A stretch of 64,000 bases of DNA from Leptospira sp. WS39.C2 (GCF_040833965.1 NZ_CP162144.1:8139-72138); one strand, 5' to 3'. Positions 26,788-37,485 are shown, numbered from the stretch's first letter. Translations and numbers: made by a program. Notes: a model not told the origin generated them from the sequence alone.

Positions 26788-28512
26788 ATGAAAAAGCAAA
26801 AAAACTATCTCACCCTCCTCCTCATCATAGGGAACTTCCTCCTTGTGGCTTGTGGGGGGAACGGAAACCAAAATGGAAAAGAAACAAGAGCCATATTATC
26901 GGTGTTAAGTGACCAATCTCAAAATGCCACTACATCACAAGAAGTGTTGCACCAAAGTAATGCGGCTTACACAAGAGACATTCAATCAGCATTCCAAAAA
27001 GAAAATGATGGAAGTTTCTCTTTTAATGACAACATCTCTTATCTAAGTAACGATGGAGTAAAAATCACAGGGAATCTTTTCATACCAAAATCGGGAACTG
27101 GTCCATACCCTGCAATCATATTTGTCAATAGCTGGGCATTGAATGAATACGAATATATCGTGCCTGCTGCGAAACTTGCAAAAAAAGGATATGTAGTTTT
27201 TAGTTATAACACACGTGGTTTTGGAACATCTGGTGGTCTTATCAATGTCGCAGGTCCGAAAGACATGGAAGATTTATCAAAAGGAATTGACTTCTTATTG
27301 GCAAATGCCCCAGTCAATCCAGCAAACATTGGTATTGCGGGAATTTCTTATGGAGCAGGAATTTCGTTAATAGGGCTTAGTAAAGAACCTAGAATTAAAA
27401 CTGCAGTAGCTATGAGTGGTTGGGGAAGTTTGCCTGACTCACTTTATGGAAACCAATCTCCTAGACTTGTATGGGGACTTTTACTTGTCACAGCAGGTTA
27501 CATTACAGGACGTATGGATCCAATTATTGCGGAAAATTTCCAAAAATTATTAGATACAAGAGATGTGGCTTCCGTATTAACTTGGGCAAAAGAAAGGTCA
27601 CCCAACAATTTTGTAGCTGAATTGAATGCATCGGGAAAACCTGTATATATCTCAAACAACTCTCAAGACAATTTATTCCAACCAAATCAAATCCTTCCCT
27701 ACTTCGAACAACTAACAGTTCCTAAAAAGTTAGATTTGAATAATGGTATCCATGCGACAGCTGAAATTGGAGGAATCCTTGGAATTAATAATTACGTTTG
27801 GACAAACGCCTACGACTGGTTTGATTATTGGTTAAAAGGCATTCAAAACGGAATCATGTCAAAGCCTAAGGTATCAATACAAAAACGTTTTTCAAGTGAT
27901 CGAGTCAATTATGTTAGTTGGCCAAATCCATCTAAAATTGAAAAAACATACCATCTTAGACCTATGGGTTTATTAAGCCCAGGAAAAATCACTACAACTA
28001 CCAATACAACAAATGGGAACGATACAATTCTTTCTGGTGGAACAAATGCAACAACTGGTGTGCCTCTGTTATCTGAGATCTTAGACGGTGCCGTTTCTGT
28101 ACCTGTTACCACAAACGTAAACTTTATCGATCGAAGTAATGCGATGGTTTACATATCTGACAGGCTAACTTCTACATTAAAACTTAGAGGAAAAACCTTC
28201 TATAAAGGAAAAATCAATAGTTCAGACAACGCTCCTCATGTGGTTGTTTATTTATACGAAGTTGATATCTGGGGGACAGGTAAACTTATTTCTCATGGGA
28301 CAGCAACTTTGTTTGGAGTCAAAGGAAAAGACACCGATCTAAATGTTGATTTACAAGCAGTCGCACACGATTTCCCTGTGGGAAGCCGCATTTGTCTTGC
28401 CATTGATAATATTGATCCTATGTATGCTGTGCCAAAACCAATTTCACTTTACACAACTACGTTTAAACATAACACTACGAATGCATCTACGCTTAAATTT
28501 GAAAGCGAATGA
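26788..28512 (+). CDS. Secreted lipoprotein S15-type (X-Pro dipeptidyl-peptidase-like) alpha/beta hydrolase
   Basis: This 574-residue lipoprotein has the signal peptide MKKQKNYLTLLLIIGNFLLVAC. The hydrolase core runs from about residue 90 to 350, with the oxyanion region YPAIIFVNSWALNEY and the nucleophile in GIAGISYGAG (GxSxG). A candidate acid is Asp in SNNSQDNLF and the likely catalytic His is in NNGIHATAE. The C-terminal 200 residues form the beta-sandwich typical of X-Pro dipeptidyl-peptidase and cocaine-esterase families (RLTSTLKLRGKTFYKGKI, FPVGSRICLAIDNIDP). It is likely an extracytoplasmic peptidase or esterase. The divergent AraC gene probably regulates it. Confidence 0.85.
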   Translation: MKKQKNYLTLLLIIGNFLLVACGGNGNQNGKETRAILSVLSDQSQNATTSQEVLHQSNAAYTRDIQSAFQKENDGSFSFNDNISYLSNDGVKITGNLFIPKSGTGPYPAIIFVNSWALNEYEYIVPAAKLAKKGYVVFSYNTRGFGTSGGLINVAGPKDMEDLSKGIDFLLANAPVNPANIGIAGISYGAGISLIGLSKEPRIKTAVAMSGWGSLPDSLYGNQSPRLVWGLLLVTAGYITGRMDPIIAENFQKLLDTRDVASVLTWAKERSPNNFVAELNASGKPVYISNNSQDNLFQPNQILPYFEQLTVPKKLDLNNGIHATAEIGGILGINNYVWTNAYDWFDYWLKGIQNGIMSKPKVSIQKRFSSDRVNYVSWPNPSKIEKTYHLRPMGLLSPGKITTTTNTTNGNDTILSGGTNATTGVPLLSEILDGAVSVPVTTNVNFIDRSNAMVYISDRLTSTLKLRGKTFYKGKINSSDNAPHVVVYLYEVDIWGTGKLISHGTATLFGVKGKDTDLNVDLQAVAHDFPVGSRICLAIDNIDPMYAVPKPISLYTTTFKHNTTNASTLKFESE

Positions 28513-28544
28513 TTGAAACATTGTTGTAACCAATTTTAGTTACA

Positions 28545-28568
28545 TTGGGAGAGAAACTTCTCTCCCAA
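28545..28568 (+). terminator. Hairpin after the S15-type hydrolase gene
   Basis: A perfect 10-bp stem (TTGGGAGAGA, loop AACT, TCTCTCCCAA) lies 33 bases after the hydrolase stop. The T-run after it is poor (TCTTT), so it may be a weak terminator or an RNA-stability hairpin. Confidence 0.6.
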
Positions 28569-28593
28569 TCTTTGGACAAACTTCTAAAATCAA

Positions 28594-28676
28594 GCGCCCC
28601 GGATAGCAGCGGAAATCCTTTGCGAACGCAAAGATTGAAGCGGACAGCCGGAAACGTGCGCCCAATTTTTCCTTTT
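28594..28676 (+). ncRNA. Structured GGAT-AGCGG element, copy 1
   Basis: This GC-rich block stands out from its AT-rich surroundings. It reads GCGCCCCGGATAGCAGCGG, then AAATC, a perfect hairpin CTTTGCG-AA-CGCAAAG, GATTGAAGCGGACAGCCGG and an outer GCGC. CCGG/CCGG and GCGC/GCGC can close an outer stem. A T-rich run (TTTTTCC) follows. A diverged copy lies at 54325-54393. Conserved sequence with a variable hairpin points to a structured RNA or an intergenic repeat family. It lies between the hydrolase gene and recC, and could act as a terminator or 5' leader. Confidence 0.5.
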
Positions 28677-28759
28677 TCAAAAACCAAACTAGGATAATGA
28701 TTGCGTGGATTCTTCTACTGAGTAATCCTATGTTTGATTTTTGAACTAAGGGAATTTTT

Positions 28760-31700
28760 TTGCCAATACATTACTTTGCAGGATTACATCTGCATGAAAT
28801 CACATCGGAACTTACAAAACAAATAAAAAAAGAACAAAAAGAAAATCCACTGAGTAGGCCAGTGGTGGTGGTTCCGAACACCAATCTGATTCCATGGCTT
28901 AAATTAAATTTACCAAAATACGATGACTCACATCTCTCAATCAATATTGAATTTACATTTCTCGAAAAAGCTATCTTAAAATGCATATTCAATTCGATGA
29001 ATATACCGATTTGGTCGGAGTCGGAAGAATTTTATGATTATGAATCCTTTAGAAAAGATTGTTTTACCTATTTATACGAAAATAAAGAAACCTTATTTGA
29101 AAAAAATCCAGAAATCAAAAAATACCTCTCTGAAATTCCGAAAATTTATTATTTATCCGACTTATTAACTAAATACTTCAAAGATTACGAACTAAATCGA
29201 TCAGATTGGATCAATCAGTGGTTAGGTGCAACAGATATAAAAACAAATATAAATGCGTCTCTTCTTGATGATCCATATTGGAACTTAGAAAAAGAGATTT
29301 ACCTTGGTATCATCACAAATCAAAAAAAGAATTTATTTTATTACCTCTCTAAAGGAAAAAATTTACCTTTATCTGGAGATCTACACCTATTTTGTTTGTC
29401 GAATTTATCTGGGACATATATAGATTTTTTAAAATCAGCATCACTCTCTGAAAATTCTAAATTTAATATTTATATCTACCAATTCCATAATGGCAAAGTA
29501 CTAGGCCAAACAACAAACAAATTGAATCGTTCCCTTTCTAAGTTTGCAAAACCTCAATCTTACTTGGCAAAGGAATTTGCTCGTGCTTCAGAGAAAAAAG
29601 AAACACCAATGTATTCAAGTGGAGGAATGTTACCCAAACTAAAATCTATTTTACTTGAGGAGAGGATCAAGGAAGAAAATTTCCTAAACGACCACACGGT
29701 GCGTGTTTGGAATGCACCTTCAACTTATAGAGAAATTGAATCCATAGCACATGATATCCTTTATAAATTAGACAAAAGTAAAGGTGAATTAAGTTTACTT
29801 GATTTTGCAATACTTGTTCCCAATATGAATGAATATAAGTCTGCCATTGAATGGGTATTCAATGGTGGTATTTATACAACAGAAAAAGAAACGGAAGTCC
29901 CTACACTCAAAAAACTACCGTATTCCATCTCTGATTTAGTCGCAAAGGATACGTCCTTAGTTTACAAAGCACTAACAACCATTTTTCAATGTTTCTTAAA
30001 AGAAAGAATAGATACTGAAGACTTAATCCATTTAATTCAAAACCCTTTGGTATATAACAATGGCTCAGCCAATGCAAATGAAGGAGTAACACAAATCATT
30101 CAATTACTAGATTCCCTTGGCTCTCTTTATGAAGAAAATACAGAAGAGAATCCTTACACAATCTCTTTTGGATTAAAACGTGCCATGATTTCTGTATTAG
30201 CTGATGAAACAATTTCTTGGGAAAAATTGGGAATTGTAAATGAACCTGCTGCAGACGAACAAACTATCATCACTTTAATGCATTTATGGAATCAAATCAT
30301 AAACTTAAAGAATTTTTTTCAAGATGAAATCTTAAATGTTCCAACTACCGAAAGATTTCAATTATTAGAAACTATGTTAAGTCAGTTCTTTAACTTCCAA
30401 GAAGAAACAGAACAAGAAAGAATATTCTATAGGCAATGGATAAAGGAAATCCAGAATTGGTGCGATACCAATTGGAATACCACAAAAGATCTTTTGCTTT
30501 TCATAAATATACAAACAGAAGAAATTTTTTCTAACATCCAAACCCAAAGAGGTAATTATCTTACGGAGGGAATTACAGTCTCACTTTTACAACCAATGCG
30601 ACCTATCCCGTTTTCACATATATACATTGTGGGATTAGGTGAAGGTAAATTCCCTGGAGCAAGGGATGTTTCAAGATTTAATCTTAGAAAAAATGATTAC
30701 CAACCATGGGATCTAAACAGAATCGAAATTCAAGAATCCTTATTTTGGGAAACTATTTTATCAGCTGAAGACAGTATTACGTTTTCCTATGTTGGGAAAA
30801 ATACTTTAGAAGATAAAGAATTTGAGCCATGTTCCAGTTTATTCGAAATTATGTTTGCAATGGGAATCAAAACAGCCACCGAAATTCCACTAACACCATA
30901 TAGTCGATTTTACAACATGGAAATCTTACACTCTTATGATTACTCCAGAAATTTAAGGCAATATTCAAATTGGAATTTTACACTAACTAAGCCTAATTTT
31001 ACAGAAGTGGAAGATCTTATTCCTTCTGATACTAATACCAATCAACCCAAGGAAATTTCGATCGATGTTTTAACATATAGTTTTAGAAATCCTATCCTAA
31101 GACAGTTAAGAGAAAATTTAGGATATTTTTTAGAAGAAGATGAACCATCTTCGGAAGAACCATTTTATTTCGATACTTTGGAACAGTTTTTATTCAAATC
31201 AAAATTTTTGCCTTTTTTCACTGAAACGTTGGTCAAAGAAAAAAACTGGCCATGGGATAAAGCCGCAATTGAACATAAATTAGCTGAGCTATCAAAAATT
31301 GCAGAACAAAAAGCGGAGTATCCTTATGGTACGTTCCATTTAGTAACTTCGGAAACACTATTAAATGAATTAATACAACTTTCTGAAACTTATCAGTCAA
31401 TAAAAATGGATTTTTTTGCCAACCAAGATCACATAGAATATTTTGATTATGTTTCCATTGGCGACACTGGACTAAGAAAGGCAAAAAAAATACCAGCTTA
31501 CCAAATGAATGAAACCCAATCGATCATCGGTGAATGGGAAAATATGATCTGTATAGGTGATATATTTTATTGGTTCTATCCAAAAACAATATATGATAAA
31601 CCAGAAAAAGGAAATGAGTTCATCAAAGACTATTTTGGGAAGATGATGGCTGTTTTTTTGAGTGCCTGTTTGTTTCGTTCGGTTGGCAAAAAACTGATTG

Positions 31701-32062
31701 TATTTCCAATCCTTTCAAAAAACAACTCTACTCTTGATTTTAGTATGTTGTCTGAAGAAAAAGCAAAAGAATACATTCAAAAATCTGTTTCTTACATTCA
31801 TTCAGAATCACCTAAATACATCCCGAATGTTGCTTTGAATTTATTTTTTGCAAATTCCTATTCCAATCTCAATTTGTTTCAAACAGATATAGAGGAGATT
31901 GAATTTGCTTGGAAAGAATTTTTGGCTGAGGAATCAGAAACTGTATTAGAATTGGAAACAAAGGTAATGAAATTATCACCTTACACTAAAGAGTTATTAG
32001 AGAATTTTTCTATCAAAGAGGCACTTCCCCTACTCTTACCACTCCTTAAAAAAGGATTTTAA
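28760..32062 (+). CDS. recC: Exodeoxyribonuclease V subunit gamma (RecC)
   Basis: This 1100-residue protein is the RecC subunit of the RecBCD helicase-nuclease, which processes double-strand ends and scans for the recombination hotspot. RecC is an inactivated superfamily 1 helicase. Recognisable stretches are HYFAGLHLHEITSEL at the start and RPVVVVPNTNLIPWLKLNL. The central part has VRVWNAPSTYREIESIAHDI, VSLLQPMRPIPFSHIYIVGLGEGKFPG and RFNLRKNDYQPWDLNRIEIQES. These match RecC in order and length. The start is TTG with AGGGA upstream. It is the first gene of recC-recB-recD, with three bases between it and recB. Confidence 0.92.
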   Translation: MPIHYFAGLHLHEITSELTKQIKKEQKENPLSRPVVVVPNTNLIPWLKLNLPKYDDSHLSINIEFTFLEKAILKCIFNSMNIPIWSESEEFYDYESFRKDCFTYLYENKETLFEKNPEIKKYLSEIPKIYYLSDLLTKYFKDYELNRSDWINQWLGATDIKTNINASLLDDPYWNLEKEIYLGIITNQKKNLFYYLSKGKNLPLSGDLHLFCLSNLSGTYIDFLKSASLSENSKFNIYIYQFHNGKVLGQTTNKLNRSLSKFAKPQSYLAKEFARASEKKETPMYSSGGMLPKLKSILLEERIKEENFLNDHTVRVWNAPSTYREIESIAHDILYKLDKSKGELSLLDFAILVPNMNEYKSAIEWVFNGGIYTTEKETEVPTLKKLPYSISDLVAKDTSLVYKALTTIFQCFLKERIDTEDLIHLIQNPLVYNNGSANANEGVTQIIQLLDSLGSLYEENTEENPYTISFGLKRAMISVLADETISWEKLGIVNEPAADEQTIITLMHLWNQIINLKNFFQDEILNVPTTERFQLLETMLSQFFNFQEETEQERIFYRQWIKEIQNWCDTNWNTTKDLLLFINIQTEEIFSNIQTQRGNYLTEGITVSLLQPMRPIPFSHIYIVGLGEGKFPGARDVSRFNLRKNDYQPWDLNRIEIQESLFWETILSAEDSITFSYVGKNTLEDKEFEPCSSLFEIMFAMGIKTATEIPLTPYSRFYNMEILHSYDYSRNLRQYSNWNFTLTKPNFTEVEDLIPSDTNTNQPKEISIDVLTYSFRNPILRQLRENLGYFLEEDEPSSEEPFYFDTLEQFLFKSKFLPFFTETLVKEKNWPWDKAAIEHKLAELSKIAEQKAEYPYGTFHLVTSETLLNELIQLSETYQSIKMDFFANQDHIEYFDYVSIGDTGLRKAKKIPAYQMNETQSIIGEWENMICIGDIFYWFYPKTIYDKPEKGNEFIKDYFGKMMAVFLSACLFRSVGKKLIVFPILSKNNSTLDFSMLSEEKAKEYIQKSVSYIHSESPKYIPNVALNLFFANSYSNLNLFQTDIEEIEFAWKEFLAEESETVLELETKVMKLSPYTKELLENFSIKEALPLLLPLLKKGF

Positions 32063-32065
32063 CGA

Positions 32066-35000
32066 ATGGACCATCCTTTAAGTAAACAAAAACAATTCAT
32101 AGAAGCATCAGCAGGTACAGGAAAAACACATTTAATCATGAAAATGTTAGGTGATGTTATGACCCATGATGTAACAAATAAAATTAAAGAAAATAGACTA
32201 CTCAACTTTTTAATTTTGACATTTACTGAAAAAGCTGCTGGAGAATTAAAAACCAGGCTTAAATTTAAAATCTTAGAACTTTATGACCAAGGGAAAAATC
32301 CAGAATATTATCATTACCTTAGGGACTTAGATCAAATCACTATTTCCACCATTCATGGATTTTGTAATATGATTTTGTCAGAATACCCCGTCGAAACACA
32401 AAGTAATCCAAATGTACGTCTTATATCAAATGAAGAATTGGTTAAGAGAAAATTTTATGATTTAAAAAGAAAAGAATGGGGCAGAAGGGACAAAGATACA
32501 TTAGCAAATGATATCCTCATTTCGAATCTCTTTAAAAAAGAAGATCTAATCATTTACACAACTAATAAACTTTTGGCTGACACAAAAAATTATGAATTCC
32601 CAAAATTTTTATCAATTCATGAATGTTTAGAGTCAGCTATAAACCTCGAACTTGAAACTCAAATAATAGAAATTTGCGACACACTGGCTGGACCTATTGG
32701 AGATTCCATTTTCAAACAAGGGAATAAAAGTACGATCCAGAAATGGATGGACAATTGGTTTGAACTTCGATCATTTGCAATGGCGATTCAAAACCGCGAT
32801 ATAAAAACATTAACGGATCAAATCAAAAAAATCTCAAAACTTAGCCGATCAATAGACAAAGAAGAAGGATCTGGTTTCCAATATTTTCTCTTATTAGGAA
32901 AGACAGTAGCAAAAAATCTAAATGAAGAAACGAAATCATTTCAAAGTAAACTTAATAGAACTGTTTCCTTTTTGAATGAAACTTTCCCGTTAAACCAACT
33001 CGATTTTAAAGGATCAATTTTTCTACAAGACACAGTTGGAATGTTATTGTCGGAAACAAAATCTATATTTGAAGAAAGTGAATTTTTAACTTATGATCAA
33101 ATGATTTTGAAAGTTTATGATTGTATTGTTCGAAATCCAAACCAAACATTGATCCAATCAATCAAAGAAAGATTCAATGTCTGCATATTAGATGAATTCC
33201 AAGATACAGACAAAAACCAGTACCAAATATTCAAAACTTTATTTTTGGAACAAAACTCCAGCTCACGAATGTTATTTTGTATCGGAGATCCAAAACAAAG
33301 TATTTATGGATTCCGTGGAGCGGACATTGGAATTTATTTGGAAGCATCAAAAGACTTTGAAGGCTCCAAATCGACATTGGAAACTAATTATCGTTCAACG
33401 AAAGAGTTAATAGCTGGGTTAAATTTTCTTTTTTATGATGATACTAAAGAATTCGGTGCAACTCATTTTTTCCCAATTGAAGAACCAGGATCAAAAAAGG
33501 AAAACTATTTGTACAAAATAGTTTCTGCACCGGATCCAGCAGATATTAAGTACAAATATAGTGACCCGAACGAATCGGCGATTCATATATTTAATTTTGA
33601 AGAACGTTTCAGTAACCTCAATAAAACCAAAAACATTTGGGCAGAAACAATCAAAAATGAAATCTTAAACATCAAAAACACAACTACCACAATTCCATAT
33701 CATAAAAAAGGAGAACCCAACCTACTTCAAATTAAACTGAAAGATATCGCAATCCTTTGTGGGAATAAAAAAGAAACAGAATTAGTAGAAGCTAATTTAA
33801 CAAAAGCTGGGATTCCTTGTTCTATTTACAAACAAAGAGGGATCTACCAATCCAGAGAAGCAGATCAAATCGAAAATCTTCTAGAATGTTTGCTGAGTAC
33901 CAACTCTTCTCAAAGTTATAAGAGAATACTTTTCTCAGACATCTTTTGCATCCAACCAAATGATATAAACAAATTTGATGAACATTCTATTGATTCTTAT
34001 GAAAAATCTCTAATTGATAAGTGGCAAAGACTCATCAGAGACAATCGTTTTGCAACATTCTTTCGTTCAGTAATGGATGAGACAAAATTATTTTGGAAAG
34101 AAGGAGCAAATACACTTGAATGGGAAAGGAAACGAACAAACATTCGTCAAATTTTCCAAAAACTGATCGAAGTGCAGATGGAGACAAATTGTAACCTTGA
34201 AGAATTATTATCCAGTTTACGACAATTAAAGCAGAAAAAACACTCGCCGGAAGAAGAACCACTCTTTGACAGAGAAACAGAAGCAGATGCAGTTCAAATT
34301 CTAACAATCCATGCATCAAAAGGATTAGAATGGCCTGTTGTATTCCTATTTTATTTTGGAAGTCGTTCTCCCAACTTAACAAATTATGAATTTCCAATTG
34401 AGATAAACAAAAATGCAGTTATCGATAGAAAATGGATTCTAAGTTTATGGAATGCTAATTCCGACAAAGAAGATGAATCCAAACATTTTCTAAATGAACA
34501 GAAACGATTGTTATATGTTGCATTAACAAGGCCAAATTTGCGACTTTATCTTCCAAAAATAATTTGGGGAACAACTAAAAAAGAAGACTCCATTCCAAAC
34601 ACTGGTTACAGTAAAATTCTATATCCAGAACTTTTGAGAATACAAAACAAAACTTCTGAAAACATAGATTTCAAAAACTATTTTGTTTTCCGTTCCCCTA
34701 ATGATTTTAAATCGAATGAAAATTTCAACAAAGAATCGGAAGCAAAAGTTAGTGATCAAAAAACACCCTCCCCTATCCTTTATCCTTCAGAAATCAAAAT
34801 AGGCAGAGTTCTTTTACAACATAGTTATACAAGTTTACAATCTAATGAAAAAAACTTACAAATTGTACAAAATGGCCAAGAAAAGGAAATAGAAGAAACA
34901 CAAGAAATTGTAGCAGATATAAACCTTCAACAATTGCCATCAAGTGCAATGGTCGGGAATTTCCTTCACAACATCTTGGAGCTCTCTGATTTTTCCATTT

Positions 35001-35686
35001 ATGAATTGAGTTTGGAAGAATTAATAAAAAATAAAGCCTGGAAATGGGCTTATGAAAATTCTTTTTCTCGTTACCCAATTGATACTTCAAACCTTGAAAT
35101 AAATACCGAATCCACTGTCGCAACTTTATTAAAAAGTGCAATGATGGCTACACTCATACTAGCCGATGGTAATGAATTGAAATTAAGCGAACTAAAAGAA
35201 GAAGAAAAATCTTCTGAATTAAAGTTTCATCTCTTACTACAAAAATTATTACTTGAAAGTGGTGCAACTTTAACAGAAGGATTTGAACATTATTTAAAAG
35301 GTGCAATTGATTTGGTATTTATCAAAAACAATAAATTCTATATTGTTGATTATAAATCCAATTTATTACCTAACCATGACTATAGTAAAAGTGCCGTAGA
35401 GCACGCTGTCCGTGAAAAGGGTTATTTATTCCAAAAGTCAGTTTATTCGTTCATCCTATTCGAATACTTAAAATCACTTTTTGGAGCCGAAGTAGCATTA
35501 CAAAAATTTGGTGGTGTTTTCTATTTATTTTTGAGAGGGATGAATGGCAAAAATCAAACTGGAATTTATTCAGACTTAAAACTTTCTGAAAACGATTGGA
35601 CATTGCAAGATTTCGAATCAATTAAAAAAGAAGTTATGGTTTATATTAGAAATGCATCTGATCATTTAGAAAAGGTTTATTCATGA
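32066..35686 (+). CDS. recB: Exodeoxyribonuclease V subunit beta (RecB)
   Basis: This 1206-residue protein is the 3'-5' helicase and nuclease subunit of RecBCD. Helicase motifs appear in order: EASAGTGKTH (Walker A, about residue 13), LTFTEKAAGELKTRL, ISTIHGFCNMIL, ILDEFQDTDKNQY (Walker B), GDPKQSIYGFRGAD, LETNYRST, and ILTIHASKGLEWPVVF with VALTRP later. The C-terminal nuclease has GAIDLVFIKNNKFYIVDYKSN, the RecB-family active site (D...D.K). Length and domain order are normal. The stop overlaps the recD start as ATGA. Confidence 0.95.
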   Translation: MDHPLSKQKQFIEASAGTGKTHLIMKMLGDVMTHDVTNKIKENRLLNFLILTFTEKAAGELKTRLKFKILELYDQGKNPEYYHYLRDLDQITISTIHGFCNMILSEYPVETQSNPNVRLISNEELVKRKFYDLKRKEWGRRDKDTLANDILISNLFKKEDLIIYTTNKLLADTKNYEFPKFLSIHECLESAINLELETQIIEICDTLAGPIGDSIFKQGNKSTIQKWMDNWFELRSFAMAIQNRDIKTLTDQIKKISKLSRSIDKEEGSGFQYFLLLGKTVAKNLNEETKSFQSKLNRTVSFLNETFPLNQLDFKGSIFLQDTVGMLLSETKSIFEESEFLTYDQMILKVYDCIVRNPNQTLIQSIKERFNVCILDEFQDTDKNQYQIFKTLFLEQNSSSRMLFCIGDPKQSIYGFRGADIGIYLEASKDFEGSKSTLETNYRSTKELIAGLNFLFYDDTKEFGATHFFPIEEPGSKKENYLYKIVSAPDPADIKYKYSDPNESAIHIFNFEERFSNLNKTKNIWAETIKNEILNIKNTTTTIPYHKKGEPNLLQIKLKDIAILCGNKKETELVEANLTKAGIPCSIYKQRGIYQSREADQIENLLECLLSTNSSQSYKRILFSDIFCIQPNDINKFDEHSIDSYEKSLIDKWQRLIRDNRFATFFRSVMDETKLFWKEGANTLEWERKRTNIRQIFQKLIEVQMETNCNLEELLSSLRQLKQKKHSPEEEPLFDRETEADAVQILTIHASKGLEWPVVFLFYFGSRSPNLTNYEFPIEINKNAVIDRKWILSLWNANSDKEDESKHFLNEQKRLLYVALTRPNLRLYLPKIIWGTTKKEDSIPNTGYSKILYPELLRIQNKTSENIDFKNYFVFRSPNDFKSNENFNKESEAKVSDQKTPSPILYPSEIKIGRVLLQHSYTSLQSNEKNLQIVQNGQEKEIEETQEIVADINLQQLPSSAMVGNFLHNILELSDFSIYELSLEELIKNKAWKWAYENSFSRYPIDTSNLEINTESTVATLLKSAMMATLILADGNELKLSELKEEEKSSELKFHLLLQKLLLESGATLTEGFEHYLKGAIDLVFIKNNKFYIVDYKSNLLPNHDYSKSAVEHAVREKGYLFQKSVYSFILFEYLKSLFGAEVALQKFGGVFYLFLRGMNGKNQTGIYSDLKLSENDWTLQDFESIKKEVMVYIRNASDHLEKVYS

Positions 35687-37485
35687 AATTAGTAAACAAT
35701 GCCATACTTTCCTTTGCAAAATCACTTCAGATTTCGTATCCAAATTGGGACCAATCTACTATAAATACAATATCAGAACTTATGCAACAAACTTTGTCAG
35801 GGGATTTATATGTAACCATCACCGATTTAACTTTGGTCAACCATATCAGAGATAAATTTCCATTCGTTGTGGAAACAGTTAACTCTGAAAACAGAGTTTA
35901 TCTTCAGAAAAGTTATTCTGAAAAAGTAAAATTTGAAAATCAATTTAAATCATTTTTAGATTATAAAACGACCCACAGACAAACAGATAATTTAAATGGG
36001 GGAAATTTATCTGCTCTCATTGAAACATTAGAAAAAGAAGCAAAGGTTTCCTTAGCTGAAGAACAAAAAAAAACTATTTCAGATGTCATTCAATCAAATT
36101 TTAGAATCATCTCTGGTGGGCCCGGTACTGGGAAAACAACCGTTGTTTCTTTCATTCTAAAATCATTAGAAAGATTAAAATTACTTCCAGAAAACGAAAG
36201 AGTCGCACTTGTGGCACCTACTGGTAGAGCCTCCCAACGACTAACCGAATCAATTCAAAAAAACTTAGAAAAATTTCCAAACCATCAAACCGATGTTAAA
36301 AAATTCAGAGGTCAAACCATTCATCATTTGTTAAAAATAAATCCAACAAACAACCAATCGAAGTATGGAGAAAAACGTTACCTCCCTTATGATTTGATCA
36401 TCATAGATGAAACATCAATGGTTGATTTGAAATTAATGAATTTATTTTTTTCTGCTATTCATTTTGATACGCAAATTATATTACTGGGAGACCCCAATCA
36501 ACTTCCTTCCGTTGGACAAGGGGAAGTTTTAACAGACTTGATTTTCACTTTAAAAAAGAAAAAAGATTTTTTATCAGAACTGACCAAAAACCATCGTTTC
36601 TCCGATCAATCCGAGTTTAGTATTTTTGCAGAAGCAGTGAAAACTTCGTTTGATCAAGATGAGAAAACTATCAATTTTCCGAAACCAACTCTGATTTCAA
36701 AATCAGATTGGAAGTCAGAAAAAGATTTTGTTTGGTTACAAGGTGATCGAACAAACAAAAAAGACGATAAGGGACAAAATCAAATATTGGATTTTGAACA
36801 AGATAGTTTAGTAGAATTCCTTTGGGATGAACTATTTTTACCAACGGCAATGTATACTTCAAAATTGAATTGGAATTCAGAAGACTTAAAAGTTCCACTG
36901 AACAAAGTTAAATTTGAAACCTTGATCAATGATTACCGATGTTTAACGATCCTTAGAAATGGATACTTTGGAATCGAATCCATCCAAAATCGAATATTGC
37001 AATTTGCGAAAAAATATATAACAAACAATTCCAATCAAACCCATCTGACCTATAAACATTTGTCAAAATCATTTTATTTTGAAGGGATGCCAATCATCAT
37101 CAAAACGAACGATCAGATTCGAAAATTGTTTAATGGTGATATTGGCTTGGTAGTTAAAATTAATAATGAACTACGAGCTGTATTTCCAATAGAAGAGAAA
37201 TTATATTCTTTCGCTTTAGATACCTTACCAGACCATGAACCTGCTTTTTTCCTAACCATTCATAAAAGCCAAGGCTCTGAATATAAATCCATATTTTTAT
37301 ACTTACCACCAATTGTTTCCTTTGATTCCTCTGAAGAAAATACAAACTCATTATTAAATCGGCGAATTTTATATACAGCTATTACACGAGCAAAAGAAAA
37401 AGTAATCCTTTTAGGCGATACGAATACTTGGGAATTTGGATTAAGCTCGTTTCGAAGGAGGTATACAGGGATACAAATTTCCTAG
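35683..37485 (+). CDS. recD: Exodeoxyribonuclease V subunit alpha (RecD)
   Basis: This 600-residue protein is the 5'-3' helicase subunit of RecBCD. It has Walker A in ISGGPGTGKTTVVSF (about residue 147) and ALVAPTGRASQRLTES. Walker B is in LIIIDETSMVD, and LGDPNQLPSVGQGEVL and LTIHKSQGSEYKS (motif V/VI region) follow. The N-terminal domain that contacts RecC is present. The start overlaps recB as ATGA. The gene ends 15 bases before the convergent TonB receptor. Together with recB and recC it forms a complete set. Confidence 0.94.
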   Translation: MKLVNNAILSFAKSLQISYPNWDQSTINTISELMQQTLSGDLYVTITDLTLVNHIRDKFPFVVETVNSENRVYLQKSYSEKVKFENQFKSFLDYKTTHRQTDNLNGGNLSALIETLEKEAKVSLAEEQKKTISDVIQSNFRIISGGPGTGKTTVVSFILKSLERLKLLPENERVALVAPTGRASQRLTESIQKNLEKFPNHQTDVKKFRGQTIHHLLKINPTNNQSKYGEKRYLPYDLIIIDETSMVDLKLMNLFFSAIHFDTQIILLGDPNQLPSVGQGEVLTDLIFTLKKKKDFLSELTKNHRFSDQSEFSIFAEAVKTSFDQDEKTINFPKPTLISKSDWKSEKDFVWLQGDRTNKKDDKGQNQILDFEQDSLVEFLWDELFLPTAMYTSKLNWNSEDLKVPLNKVKFETLINDYRCLTILRNGYFGIESIQNRILQFAKKYITNNSNQTHLTYKHLSKSFYFEGMPIIIKTNDQIRKLFNGDIGLVVKINNELRAVFPIEEKLYSFALDTLPDHEPAFFLTIHKSQGSEYKSIFLYLPPIVSFDSSEENTNSLLNRRILYTAITRAKEKVILLGDTNTWEFGLSSFRRRYTGIQIS

